Shown: in pieces, positions 8,236 to 16,132 of the stretch
Layout: the number at the start of each line of letters is the position of its first letter
How positions within the stretch are numbered: the first letter of the stretch is position 1
DNA from: an uncultured Flavobacteriaceae bacterium
GTDB lineage: Bacteria; Bacteroidota; Bacteroidia; Flavobacteriales; Flavobacteriaceae
Reading direction: 5' to 3'
Assembly: GCA_947489085.1 (NCBI GenBank)
Contig: CANLCJ010000007.1
Location: 1-36,466, forward strand
Length of the DNA: 36,466 nt
Notes under the pieces: generated by a model
Seen by the model: the letters and a program-made list of their open reading frames with translations, nothing else
Databases searched by the model: none
Told to the model about the DNA's origin: nothing
Position numbers and translations under genes: made by a program

Positions 8236-9516
8236 TTATAGACCTGTTGCTATTGTATTTCTACCTCTTTCTTTAATTAATTGTCCTCTTACATCTAAAC
8301 TTCTGTAGGCATCGATAGGGCTTAATACACCACCTGCGTTTAAACGCGCTTTTTCTAACAATGGTCTAACATCTGTTCTATATGCACCTTGTAAAATCTC
8401 TTGACATTTTACAACATCGTTATCTAGCTGTGCTGCTCTTAATGCTTTTTGGTCTATTAACATCGCTTTAGCATAGGCTTCTTGTATTGCTTCTAAAGAT
8501 TGAATTAAATCTTCTAATGGATCTTTTATGTTATGACTTGCATCAATCATCCATGCTAAATCTGGGTTTTGAGGATTGTTTTCCATACCGTAAACCAATT
8601 CGTTGAAAATTAAGAACAACGCATAAGGTTTGATACTTCCTACTGTTAAATCGTCATCACCGTATTTACTATCGTTAAAGTGGAAACCACCTAATTTACC
8701 TTTTAATTGTAAGATAGATACAATTTGTTCTATATTAGAGTTTGGTAAGTGGTGTCCTAAATCTACTAAAGTGTATGCTTTATCACCACAACCATTAGCT
8801 AACATTAAAGATGCTCCCCAATCTTGGATAACTGTACTGTAGAAGTTTGGCTCGTAAGGCTTGTACTCTACTAATAGTTTCCAATCGTCTGGCAACCCTT
8901 TGTAAATGTCTATTAAACTGTCTTGTGTATTTTGAAACGCTGTTTGGAAGTTATTTTGACCTGGAAAAGAAGACCCGTCTGCTAACCATACAGTTAAGGC
9001 TTTAGACCCTAATTTATCACCAATTTTAATAACGTCTAGGTTATGCTGAATGGCTTGTTCTCTTACAGCTTGGCTTGTGTTGCTTAACGAACCATATTTG
9101 TAACTCTCTGAAGCGTCTTTTTGATCTTGAAACGTGTTAGAGTTTACAGCATCAAACTTTATATTTAAAGCATCAGCTTGCTCTTTAATTGCAGCATAAT
9201 CAGAAGGGATGTCCCATGGAATATGTAATGATACTGCTCCAGCAGTTTGTGTTAAGCTATGTAACACTCCTATATCTTCTATTTTTTGTTCTAGACTAGA
9301 AGGTTCTCCATAAAAAGAAAAACGCCCAAAACGCGTTCCACCTGCTCCTAAAGCCCAACTTGGTATTGCAACTTGAAAGTCTGCTAACTTAGATACAATT
9401 GCATTAACATCTTTACCTTGTTTTGTTAATTTATTGGCTAGGAAATCGAAATTATCTTTATGATTGTCTAATCCTGATTTGTTTGATTCTGATACTTGAT
9501 CTTGATTTATTTTCAT
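8236..9516 (-). CDS. rhaI: L-rhamnose isomerase, RhaI type
   Basis: A 426-residue TIM-barrel aldose-ketose isomerase converting L-rhamnose to L-rhamnulose. It resembles the Pseudomonas stutzeri-type enzyme rather than enterobacterial RhaA. The metal-site region is clear: Glu217 in LLVEYKPYEPN, Asp252 in LVDLGHHLP, His279 in GFHFNDSKYGDDDL and the acidic DDD at 287-289. Substrate-barrel residues GAGGTRFGRF lie at 58-66. It is separated from the upstream aldolase gene by 101 bases containing a strong hairpin, and from rhaB by 9 bases. The ATG at 9514-9516 is the first good start. Confidence 0.93.
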   Translation of the reverse strand: MKINQDQVSESNKSGLDNHKDNFDFLANKLTKQGKDVNAIVSKLADFQVAIPSWALGAGGTRFGRFSFYGEPSSLEQKIEDIGVLHSLTQTAGAVSLHIPWDIPSDYAAIKEQADALNIKFDAVNSNTFQDQKDASESYKYGSLSNTSQAVREQAIQHNLDVIKIGDKLGSKALTVWLADGSSFPGQNNFQTAFQNTQDSLIDIYKGLPDDWKLLVEYKPYEPNFYSTVIQDWGASLMLANGCGDKAYTLVDLGHHLPNSNIEQIVSILQLKGKLGGFHFNDSKYGDDDLTVGSIKPYALFLIFNELVYGMENNPQNPDLAWMIDASHNIKDPLEDLIQSLEAIQEAYAKAMLIDQKALRAAQLDNDVVKCQEILQGAYRTDVRPLLEKARLNAGGVLSPIDAYRSLDVRGQLIKERGRNTIATGL

Positions 9517-9544
9517 TTTTGTTGATTACTTAAAAATCAAAAAG

Positions 9545-9586
9545 ATACTTACAAGAACATTAAACTATGAATGTTCCTGTAAGTAT
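9545..9586 (-). terminator. strong intercistronic hairpin between rhaEW and rhaI
   Basis: Bases 9545-9561 and 9570-9586 form a 17-base stem with a single G-U pair and an 8-base loop. On the minus strand it is followed by a T-rich stretch (CTTTTTGATTTTT) 28 bases ahead of the rhaI start. It resembles an intrinsic terminator placed inside the operon. It could act as a partial terminator, or as a 3'-end stabiliser that sets a higher level of the aldolase fusion than of the downstream genes. Confidence 0.7.
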
Positions 9587-9617
9587 GCTTTATAAAATTA
9601 TTTTGAATATTTTAAAC

Positions 9618-11723
9618 TTATCTTACAAAGGCATTAGCCATTCCCCCATCAACATTAATAATGTTTCCAGTAGATTTATCTAATATACCTACTAATGAGA
9701 ATACACCGTTTGCAATATCGTCTGGAGTGATGATAGCGTGTAGTAAGTTTCTCTTAGCGTAAAATGCTGGTAATTCTTCTACGGTAATACCGTTTGCTTT
9801 AGCACGTCCTTCGGCCCAAGCACCTTCCCATATTTTACTACCTACAATAACACCATCTGGGTTTACTGTATTTACTCTTACTTTATCTTTTGCTAATTCA
9901 GCAGCTAATAAACGTACCATGTGCTGTTGTGCTGCTTTTGCAGTACCGTAAGCTACGTTGTTTGGTCCAGCTACTAATCCGTTTTTACTAGCAATAGCGA
10001 TATAATCTCCACCAAGTCCTTGCTGACGAGCGATTGCTGCAAATTGTTTTGCTAAATCGAACTGTCCTTTTACAAGAATGCTTTGTAAAATATTCCAATC
10101 TTTATCTGTAGTATCTTCAATTGGTTTAGAGATTGCTAATCCTGCACTGTGTACAATGATATCTACACCACCAAATTCTAAAATTGCTTTTTTATAAGCA
10201 CTTGCTATAGATTCTGTACTTGTAACATCACATACAGCATATGTAGAAATATCGCGTTTGTATGTTGCGTTAGCTTCTATAAGTGCTTCTTCGTTAATAT
10301 CTGTAAGTACAACATTAGCACCTTGAGCTGCTAATTTATCTGCAATTGCTTTACCAATTCCACCACCTGCACCAGTAACTAAAGCTACTTTACGAGATAA
10401 TGGTAATTCTTTTGGCATACGTTGTAATTTTGCCTCTTCTAGTAACCAATACTCAATATCGAACGCTTCTTGTCTCGGTAAAGATGTATATTCTGTTATA
10501 GCTTCTGCACCACGCATTACGTTAATAGCGTTAATGTAAAACTCACTAGCTACACGTGTTGTTTGCTTGTTTTTTGCAAAACTAAACATACCTACACCTG
10601 GATAAATAATAATTACTGGATTTGCATCACGTATTGCAGGACTGTTGTCTTTTTTACATGTGTTATAGTAATCTACGTATTCTTGACGGTAAGCAGCGAA
10701 TGCTGGCTCTAATTTCTTTAATACGGCATCAGCATCAGATAAATCTTCGTTTTTATCTAATTCTAATACTAAAGGCTGAATTTTTGTTCTCAAGAAGTGA
10801 TCTGGACAAGAAGTACCCATAGGTGCCAATCTTTCTAAATCGTTACTGTTGATGTATTCCATCACCACGTCTGTATCAGAGAAATGTCCAATCATTCTAT
10901 TTTCAGAAGAACATAAACCTCTTAATAACGGCATTAATTGAGACGCTTTTTCTAAACGCTCTTCTTGTGGTAAGCTCTCTACTTTTTGTCCTCCAAAAAC
11001 AGAACCGTTAGCTTCGATCTTTTTTGTAATGTAGTCTGAAGCCATTTCAATAACTTCTAAACTATTCATATAACACTCGTAAGATGTATCTCCCCATGTA
11101 AATAAACCATGGCTACCTAAAACGATACCTCTAATACCTGGGTTATCAGCTAAACACTTTTCTAACTGTAAACCTAAATCGAAACCTGGCTTTTGCCAAG
11201 GCACCCATCCCATTGTGTCTCCCCAAATTTCTTTGGTTACTTTCTCACTATCTTTAGCAGCTGCAACAGCAATAAGTGCATCTGGGTGTAAGTGATCGAT
11301 GTGCGCAAATGGTAATAAACCGTGTAATGGTGTATCGATAGATGGTGCTTTACTATCTAAATCATATATACAGTGATTAAAAAGTCCTACCATACGATCT
11401 TCATCGTGTAACCCTTGGTAAACATTTTTTAAGTCTCTTAATCGTTTTGTGTATAAGCCTGCAATACCAGATCTTGTTAATGTTCCTATGTCTCCACCAG
11501 AACCTTTAACCCACATTACCTCAACTTCCTCATTTGTTAAGGGATCTGTTTCAATAGTTTTACAGCTTGTGTTTCCACCTCCATAATTCGTAATTCTTAA
11601 ATCTGCTCCTAAAATATTAGAACGGTATAAGAATAATTCAACTTGATTGTCGCCTAACGCTGCAGCTTTCTCATCATCCCACAGGTAATCAACATATTTA
11701 AAAGTCTTTGTAATGTTTTCCAT
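9618..11723 (-). CDS. rhaEW: bifunctional L-rhamnulose-1-phosphate aldolase / L-lactaldehyde dehydrogenase
   Basis: A 701-residue fusion. Residues 1-430 form a class II aldolase: the phosphate-binding NYGGGNTSCKT at 46-56 and zinc histidines in FAHIDHLHPDA (141-146) with a further His205 in GSHGLFTW. Residues about 441-701 form a short-chain dehydrogenase: TGAGGGIG at 450-457, Ser579, Tyr592 and Lys596 of the catalytic triad. The first half splits L-rhamnulose-1-phosphate to dihydroxyacetone phosphate and L-lactaldehyde. The second oxidises lactaldehyde to L-lactate with NAD+. This fusion is known from comparative genomics of rhamnose pathways in Bacteroidota and Bacillus. It is the first gene of the operon, with a -7 box 27 bases upstream and the regulator gene divergent. 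Confidence 0.93.
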   Translation of the reverse strand: MENITKTFKYVDYLWDDEKAAALGDNQVELFLYRSNILGADLRITNYGGGNTSCKTIETDPLTNEEVEVMWVKGSGGDIGTLTRSGIAGLYTKRLRDLKNVYQGLHDEDRMVGLFNHCIYDLDSKAPSIDTPLHGLLPFAHIDHLHPDALIAVAAAKDSEKVTKEIWGDTMGWVPWQKPGFDLGLQLEKCLADNPGIRGIVLGSHGLFTWGDTSYECYMNSLEVIEMASDYITKKIEANGSVFGGQKVESLPQEERLEKASQLMPLLRGLCSSENRMIGHFSDTDVVMEYINSNDLERLAPMGTSCPDHFLRTKIQPLVLELDKNEDLSDADAVLKKLEPAFAAYRQEYVDYYNTCKKDNSPAIRDANPVIIIYPGVGMFSFAKNKQTTRVASEFYINAINVMRGAEAITEYTSLPRQEAFDIEYWLLEEAKLQRMPKELPLSRKVALVTGAGGGIGKAIADKLAAQGANVVLTDINEEALIEANATYKRDISTYAVCDVTSTESIASAYKKAILEFGGVDIIVHSAGLAISKPIEDTTDKDWNILQSILVKGQFDLAKQFAAIARQQGLGGDYIAIASKNGLVAGPNNVAYGTAKAAQQHMVRLLAAELAKDKVRVNTVNPDGVIVGSKIWEGAWAEGRAKANGITVEELPAFYAKRNLLHAIITPDDIANGVFSLVGILDKSTGNIINVDGGMANAFVR

Positions 11724-11749
11724 TTTTATATCATAAATAAATAATGATC

Positions 11750-11799
11750 CAAATATACAGTAGACTAAGATTTCTCCTATCCTGTACTGTACCGTATAC
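11750..11799 (-). promoter_or_regulatory. candidate promoter of the rhamnose operon with operator-like sequence
   Basis: On the minus strand TATATTTG (11750-11757) matches the Bacteroidota -7 consensus and would give a leader of about 20 bases before the rhaEW ATG. No TTTG is present at the expected -33 spacing. That place is instead taken by GTAC-rich symmetric sequence (GTACTGTAC at 11784-11792, GTATAC at 11794-11799). A promoter lacking a good -33 box with symmetric sequence there fits control by a dedicated regulator. The regulatory role is inference. Confidence 0.45.
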
Positions 11800-11975
11800 T
11801 TTTTTCAATATGTTGTTTTATCATAAAAGTTAACTCTCAAGAAACATTTTTTTCATGTTTTTGTGTTTTTATCTAATTATTACAACATTTTATCCGATTG
11901 AATTTAGAATTTGATAATTTCACTTTTCTTTACTCTTGTTTTTGTTAACGTTAAATTAACACACCTCTTTTTTAC

Positions 11976-12211
11976 TTAAAACTGTTTTTTTACCTATTTC
12001 AACAATAAGCACTGTAGAATTTTAAATCGGGACTACATCGTAAATTTCTATTTTCATGCATCCAGTTTCACATCTAAACAATTACAATTCAAAAAATTGA
12101 TTAACAGATCTTTAACTAAAACAGTACCATAGTACACAGGCAACTACGCAGTAAGCCCTTGCAGTAAAACTGTTGCTATTTCCTTCAATAATCGGGTCTG
12201 TTAAAACAGTA
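11976..12211. promoter_or_regulatory. cluster of four TAAAACWGT sites in the divergent rhaEW/gntR region
   Basis: The 9-base word TAAAAC(A/T)GT occurs on the plus strand at 11977-11985, 12117-12125, 12165-12173 and 12202-12210. The last lies in the palindrome CTGTTAAAACAG (12198-12209). Another symmetric sequence, GTACCATAGTAC, is at 12124-12135. All are in the roughly 600-base region between rhaEW and the regulator gene, where the operator of a GntR-family protein would be expected. No other gene is seen in this region. Which motif, if any, is the true operator cannot be decided by eye. Confidence 0.4.
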
Positions 12212-12280
12212 AACTTTTTGATTACATGGACTTTAAAAAAAATTATATGCATTATCTATTTTCCATTATTAATATCTTCT

Positions 12281-12288
12281 TAAATTTG
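12281..12288 (+). promoter_or_regulatory. candidate -7 box of the GntR regulator gene
   Basis: TAAATTTG on the plus strand fits TAnnTTTG. Transcription starting a few bases later would give a leader of about 40 bases to the ATG at 12332. A TTG at 12302 would leave almost no leader, which supports the ATG start. No good -33 TTTG is visible. Confidence 0.4.
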
Positions 12289-12331
12289 CTTTATTAGTTA
12301 ATTGTATTTTTTTCGAAAAATTGACCCTGAA

Positions 12332-13375
12332 ATGATGAAATTTATAAAAATTGATGAGAATTCTAGGATCCCTAAATATCAACAAATTATAGATTCTATC
12401 ATACACAACATCTCTATTGGCAACCTTACTATAGACCAAAAAATACCTTCTATTAATATGTTTAGCGAGGAATTTTACCTCTCTAGGGATACCGTAGAAA
12501 AAGCATACGGCATATTAAAAGAGCGCAATATTATTACGTCTATAAGAGGCAAAGGGTTTTACATTTCTAGAACTAAATTAATTTCCAAGGTTAACATCTT
12601 ATTTTTAGTTAATAAATTAAGTACTTACAAATTAAGAACTTATAACCATTTTATAGATGCTATTGGTGCCAACTCGCATACAGATTTGCACATATACCAT
12701 TGTAGCGAAACGCTTTTTTTAAATTTACTGAACAAAAACAAGTCTGCTTACGATTACTTTATAATCATGCCGCATTTTAAAACAGAAGACTTAAAACACG
12801 TAAGTTTTACTGAAAATGTGCTGGAAGCCATGAGAGGACTTCCCAAAAACAAGCTTATCGTTTTAGATAACATAAAACCGCAAATTGATGGCTCTACAGA
12901 AATATATCAAGATTTTGAAAACGATATTTACAACGCTTTAAAGTTAGGCCTCTCTAAAGTTAAAAAGTATGAAAAAATTATGCTTATTTATCCTGAAAAA
13001 TCTGAGTACCCCTACCCTAGAAGAATTTTACGTGGCTTTAGAAAGTTTTGTGTAGAACATCAATTAGATTTTGAAATTTTAGACAAAATTTATGACGATA
13101 TGATCTTAAAGAAGGGCGATCTATTTATTACTATCGAAGAGTCTGACTTGGTTAACCTTGTAAAACAGGTTCGTGAAGACGAGTTTCAACTAGGTAAAGA
13201 TATTGGCATTATTTCTTATAATGACACCCCTTTAAAGGAGTTATTAGGCATTACTGTAATGTCTACAGATTTTAAAGTTATGGGAGAAACTGCCGCAAAT
13301 ACAATTCTACAAAAGGACACTAAAAACTCTAAAGTAAAAGTTCCTTTTAATTTTATAGAACGCGAATCGCTCTAA
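12332..13375 (+). CDS. GntR-family regulator with periplasmic-binding-protein-like domain
   Basis: A 347-residue transcription factor. The first about 80 residues are a GntR winged helix-turn-helix: PKYQQIIDSIIHNISIGNL, then KIPSINMFSEEFYLSRDTVEKAYGILKERNII and the wing RGKGFYIS. The rest (about 85-347) resembles the LacI/periplasmic-binding-protein fold used for ligand sensing, ending with DIGIISYNDTPLKELLGITVMSTDF, typical of that fold. Two adjacent ATGs (12332 and 12335) are possible starts. An upstream TTG at 12302 is unlikely. It is divergent from the rhamnose operon and convergent with the lyase gene. By position it should sense rhamnose or a downstream metabolite and control the operon. 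Its ligand is not shown by sequence. Confidence 0.88.
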   Translation: MMKFIKIDENSRIPKYQQIIDSIIHNISIGNLTIDQKIPSINMFSEEFYLSRDTVEKAYGILKERNIITSIRGKGFYISRTKLISKVNILFLVNKLSTYKLRTYNHFIDAIGANSHTDLHIYHCSETLFLNLLNKNKSAYDYFIIMPHFKTEDLKHVSFTENVLEAMRGLPKNKLIVLDNIKPQIDGSTEIYQDFENDIYNALKLGLSKVKKYEKIMLIYPEKSEYPYPRRILRGFRKFCVEHQLDFEILDKIYDDMILKKGDLFITIEESDLVNLVKQVREDEFQLGKDIGIISYNDTPLKELLGITVMSTDFKVMGETAANTILQKDTKNSKVKVPFNFIERESL

Positions 13376-13402
13376 CCCTCATAACCTAATGATTACGGAT
13401 AG

Positions 13403-15898
13403 CTATTTATAGTCTTTATAAAAAGATTTTGAACTGCTTAAATCTACAGTAGTCTCTTTAAATTTTAAGGCATCACCATCTCCTACGTAGATGCTTTTTA
13501 AATTTTCGCTAGCATCTAACGTAATAACCGCAAAAGTCCCTTTAAAATAGAGGTCTAAATCCGTACTCTTAAATGTTTCGCCTTTAGATTGGGTAATAAT
13601 GTATTGGATCAATTTTGTTTTCTTTAATTTACTCACCACCTTTAATCCTTTATACAGGCCGTTCTGTTCTAATTTCGAAACTGATTGTATGGTTGGTTTT
13701 TCTTTTTTCCCAAAGGGTTCGTATACCACTACAAAAGGCGTGTCCCAAGCAGCGCCTTTGTGTCGTATTACCAATGTTGGTGTTGGCAAAGTATTGTAAG
13801 GCACTGGTGCTTGAAATGTATGCGGTGCTTTTACCTGTGTAAACTCTCGCCCTTTAAAACCTGGAATATGCAATTGCATTGCTGCTGCTCCCGTTGCTAA
13901 TTGCTGGGTGTGAAATGTTGCTTTTACCGTTTTATCATAGGCTTGTGATGTTTTAACGGCTTCGAAAAAATGCCATCCTGGATGTCTATAAGTGCCTCTC
14001 GCCCACTCTAAATTGGCATTGGCTTTATAACGCAATGGGGTGTGTTCCAGTTTAAGATCTGTATTTTCTATTTGCAATGTATCTGCAATATTATGATACA
14101 GAAAGTCGTGATACTCGTTGGGTGATGCCGATTTAGAACGAAACACATCGACATAATAGCCTGTTTTTGGAGATGTTCTAATTAGGGCTAAAGTACGCTC
14201 TTGTGTCGCTTCTGCTCTCGTTCCTGCCGTATCTTCAAAACTGGTTTGACTAAACGAGTGGTGTGGTGAAACCCCTGCTGCCCCCACCTGAGGCTCCATT
14301 GTTACCACCTGTACGGTATGCATTCCCAAATTAGCCCATTGTCCTTCGCCTTGCGAAGCCCCATTTACAATAACCGTATTGTGAGCTGCAAAAATTCTGG
14401 AATAGTTTTCGTGTAGGTCTTTGCCATATTTGCCACGGCCGTTATCCACACCTAATACCTGCCCTTCGCCATACAATTCTATATTCATCCCTTCGGCATG
14501 CCCATGTACCATGTGTGCGCCTCCTACAAAACACATCAAACCGTCTTTTGCTTTTCCTGTTGTGCTTAAATTCCGTTGCATTACAATCCCTGCGTGATAT
14601 ACACGGTCGGTTCTAGGCAACTCCAGAGGCGCTACTTTTTCGGTATGAGGGGCGTCGTACCAAAATAGGGCTTCCACCCCAAAACGGGTATATGTTTTGT
14701 CTTGTTGGGCACGTGCAATAAGTGGTTTTAATTTTGCTTGAAGTGCTTCTAGTCCGTCCATTTTAGCCAGTAAGTAAGCATCCTCATAAGCATCATAAGG
14801 TGCGTGTCCAAAACGTTTTCCGTCTCCCCAACGTACCAACTCGTCATTAGGGTACTTAAAATAGTCTAACCGTGGCAATGCATGCAAGATGTTCTCATAC
14901 GTTTTACCCAATTGCAATTCTGGTTTGTATTTGTTCACAACCAACATCAGTCGTGTTAAAATTACAGTGACATGATTTAAGTACTGTGAGGTTTCTGGCC
15001 AGATATCTCCTTTCTCCTTATAGTTTTTCGCCATCACATCAAGGGCATCTTGATTTGCTGTACTCTCCGTTAAAAAATAAGACAGATAGCGCTCTCGTTC
15101 CTCAGGATTGTCCATAGCCAAAGCGTTATAAACTAAACTTGGGGCTTCTAGAACAGGGTGATTGGAATTGGTTTGTCCGTAATTTACAGAGATGTCTATG
15201 TACGTTTTAAAAACCTGCTGGGCTTCTGCTATGGGAAAATCTACAGTGGCTTGCTGTATAATATCAAAGGGCTTTCCGCCTTCATTAAGATAGGGTGCTA
15301 TAAAATCGTAAATTAAAGGCAGCTTATCCCCTATAACACGTACTTCTCTAAAGCCATCATACGGAAAAAGCCATCCGCCCCTACCATGCCATTCTGAGAG
15401 TTTGGTTTTCTGTACAGATTTTACAAAGGCATACAAAATGCTACTGGACACATAAGCGTAGCGCTCGTCTTGAGACAGGTAATACATCACACTACAATCC
15501 AACGCCGCCTGAAGATAGGTTTTTAAAAGCTCTGCGGGTTCCCATTCTTCTGCCGTAGCATTATCTAAATTTTTGTGTACACCATCTTCTACATGATCGG
15601 TTTGATGAAAAGGTGGGTAGGTGTTTTTAGAAGCTTCGTTCCAATTGAACGGTAATTGCTTTATGTAATCTGTAGGGTTGTTATAAAACGCCTTTACATG
15701 GGGTTGTGTTTGCGCTTTCAAATTTGAATACATCTTCTTTGCCCATTTTTGCGTCTTTATTTTGTGTTGTATTTCTGCGCGTTCACTTGCTTTTACCAAG
15801 ATAAAAGGGCGTTCCAACTTTTGGGCATGGCTTGCGCTAACAACAAACAGGAGCACAACTAATTTATAGATAATGTTTTGAGCGTATTGTAATGTCAT
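13403..15898 (-). CDS. secreted heparinase II/III-fold polysaccharide lyase (PL40-like candidate ulvan lyase)
   Basis: An 831-residue exported protein, MTLQYAQNIIYKLVVLLFVVSASHAQ being the signal region. A TTG 23 codons upstream is rejected because it would bury the signal peptide. The N-terminal half is an alpha-helical toroid with Asn246-His247 in TNSNHPVLEAPSL and Tyr306 in WPETSQYLNH, the kind of residues used by lyases of this fold. The C-terminal half is the heparinase II/III beta-sandwich: HAEGMNIELYGEGQVLGVDNG (about 467-487) and AAHNTVIVNG (about 504-513). Lyases of this class cut uronate-containing chains by beta-elimination. With GH106 rhamnosidases, sulfatases and rhamnose catabolism around it, ulvan is the likely substrate, and PL40 the likely family from what I recall of the Formosa ulvan locus. 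Family number unverified. Confidence 0.85.
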   Translation of the reverse strand: MTLQYAQNIIYKLVVLLFVVSASHAQKLERPFILVKASERAEIQHKIKTQKWAKKMYSNLKAQTQPHVKAFYNNPTDYIKQLPFNWNEASKNTYPPFHQTDHVEDGVHKNLDNATAEEWEPAELLKTYLQAALDCSVMYYLSQDERYAYVSSSILYAFVKSVQKTKLSEWHGRGGWLFPYDGFREVRVIGDKLPLIYDFIAPYLNEGGKPFDIIQQATVDFPIAEAQQVFKTYIDISVNYGQTNSNHPVLEAPSLVYNALAMDNPEERERYLSYFLTESTANQDALDVMAKNYKEKGDIWPETSQYLNHVTVILTRLMLVVNKYKPELQLGKTYENILHALPRLDYFKYPNDELVRWGDGKRFGHAPYDAYEDAYLLAKMDGLEALQAKLKPLIARAQQDKTYTRFGVEALFWYDAPHTEKVAPLELPRTDRVYHAGIVMQRNLSTTGKAKDGLMCFVGGAHMVHGHAEGMNIELYGEGQVLGVDNGRGKYGKDLHENYSRIFAAHNTVIVNGASQGEGQWANLGMHTVQVVTMEPQVGAAGVSPHHSFSQTSFEDTAGTRAEATQERTLALIRTSPKTGYYVDVFRSKSASPNEYHDFLYHNIADTLQIENTDLKLEHTPLRYKANANLEWARGTYRHPGWHFFEAVKTSQAYDKTVKATFHTQQLATGAAAMQLHIPGFKGREFTQVKAPHTFQAPVPYNTLPTPTLVIRHKGAAWDTPFVVVYEPFGKKEKPTIQSVSKLEQNGLYKGLKVVSKLKKTKLIQYIITQSKGETFKSTDLDLYFKGTFAVITLDASENLKSIYVGDGDALKFKETTVDLSSSKSFYKDYK

Positions 15899-16132
15899 AA
15901 CTTTTGAGAGTGGGTTAAAACGGATGCTTTTTGCCTTGCGTTGTGGCAAAGCTCTACCTATAATCAAAAATCATACCTTGTTTTTTGTTTGGACATATAA
16001 TGGTGCAAAAAAATATTTTTTATACTCAGAAGAAATATTATTAAATCCTCAAATCATTAATCATTCACTCAAATACGTATTCTCTAAAAAGAAGATGGAA
16101 AACTGACAACAAAGGCTAATGAGACTACATTC

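Noticed and set aside
12302-12331. TTG start for the GntR regulator
   Set aside because: The ATG pair at 12332/12335 starts right before the conserved winged helix, and the candidate -7 box leaves no room for a leader to the TTG.
15899-15967. Upstream TTG start for the heparinase-fold lyase
   Set aside because: It would add 23 residues ahead of a clear signal peptide; the ATG at 15896-15898 gives a normal exported protein.
16000-16132. Possible attachment site or direct repeat at the left border of the cassette
   Set aside because: No repeat shared with the right border (20204-20437) could be found by eye.
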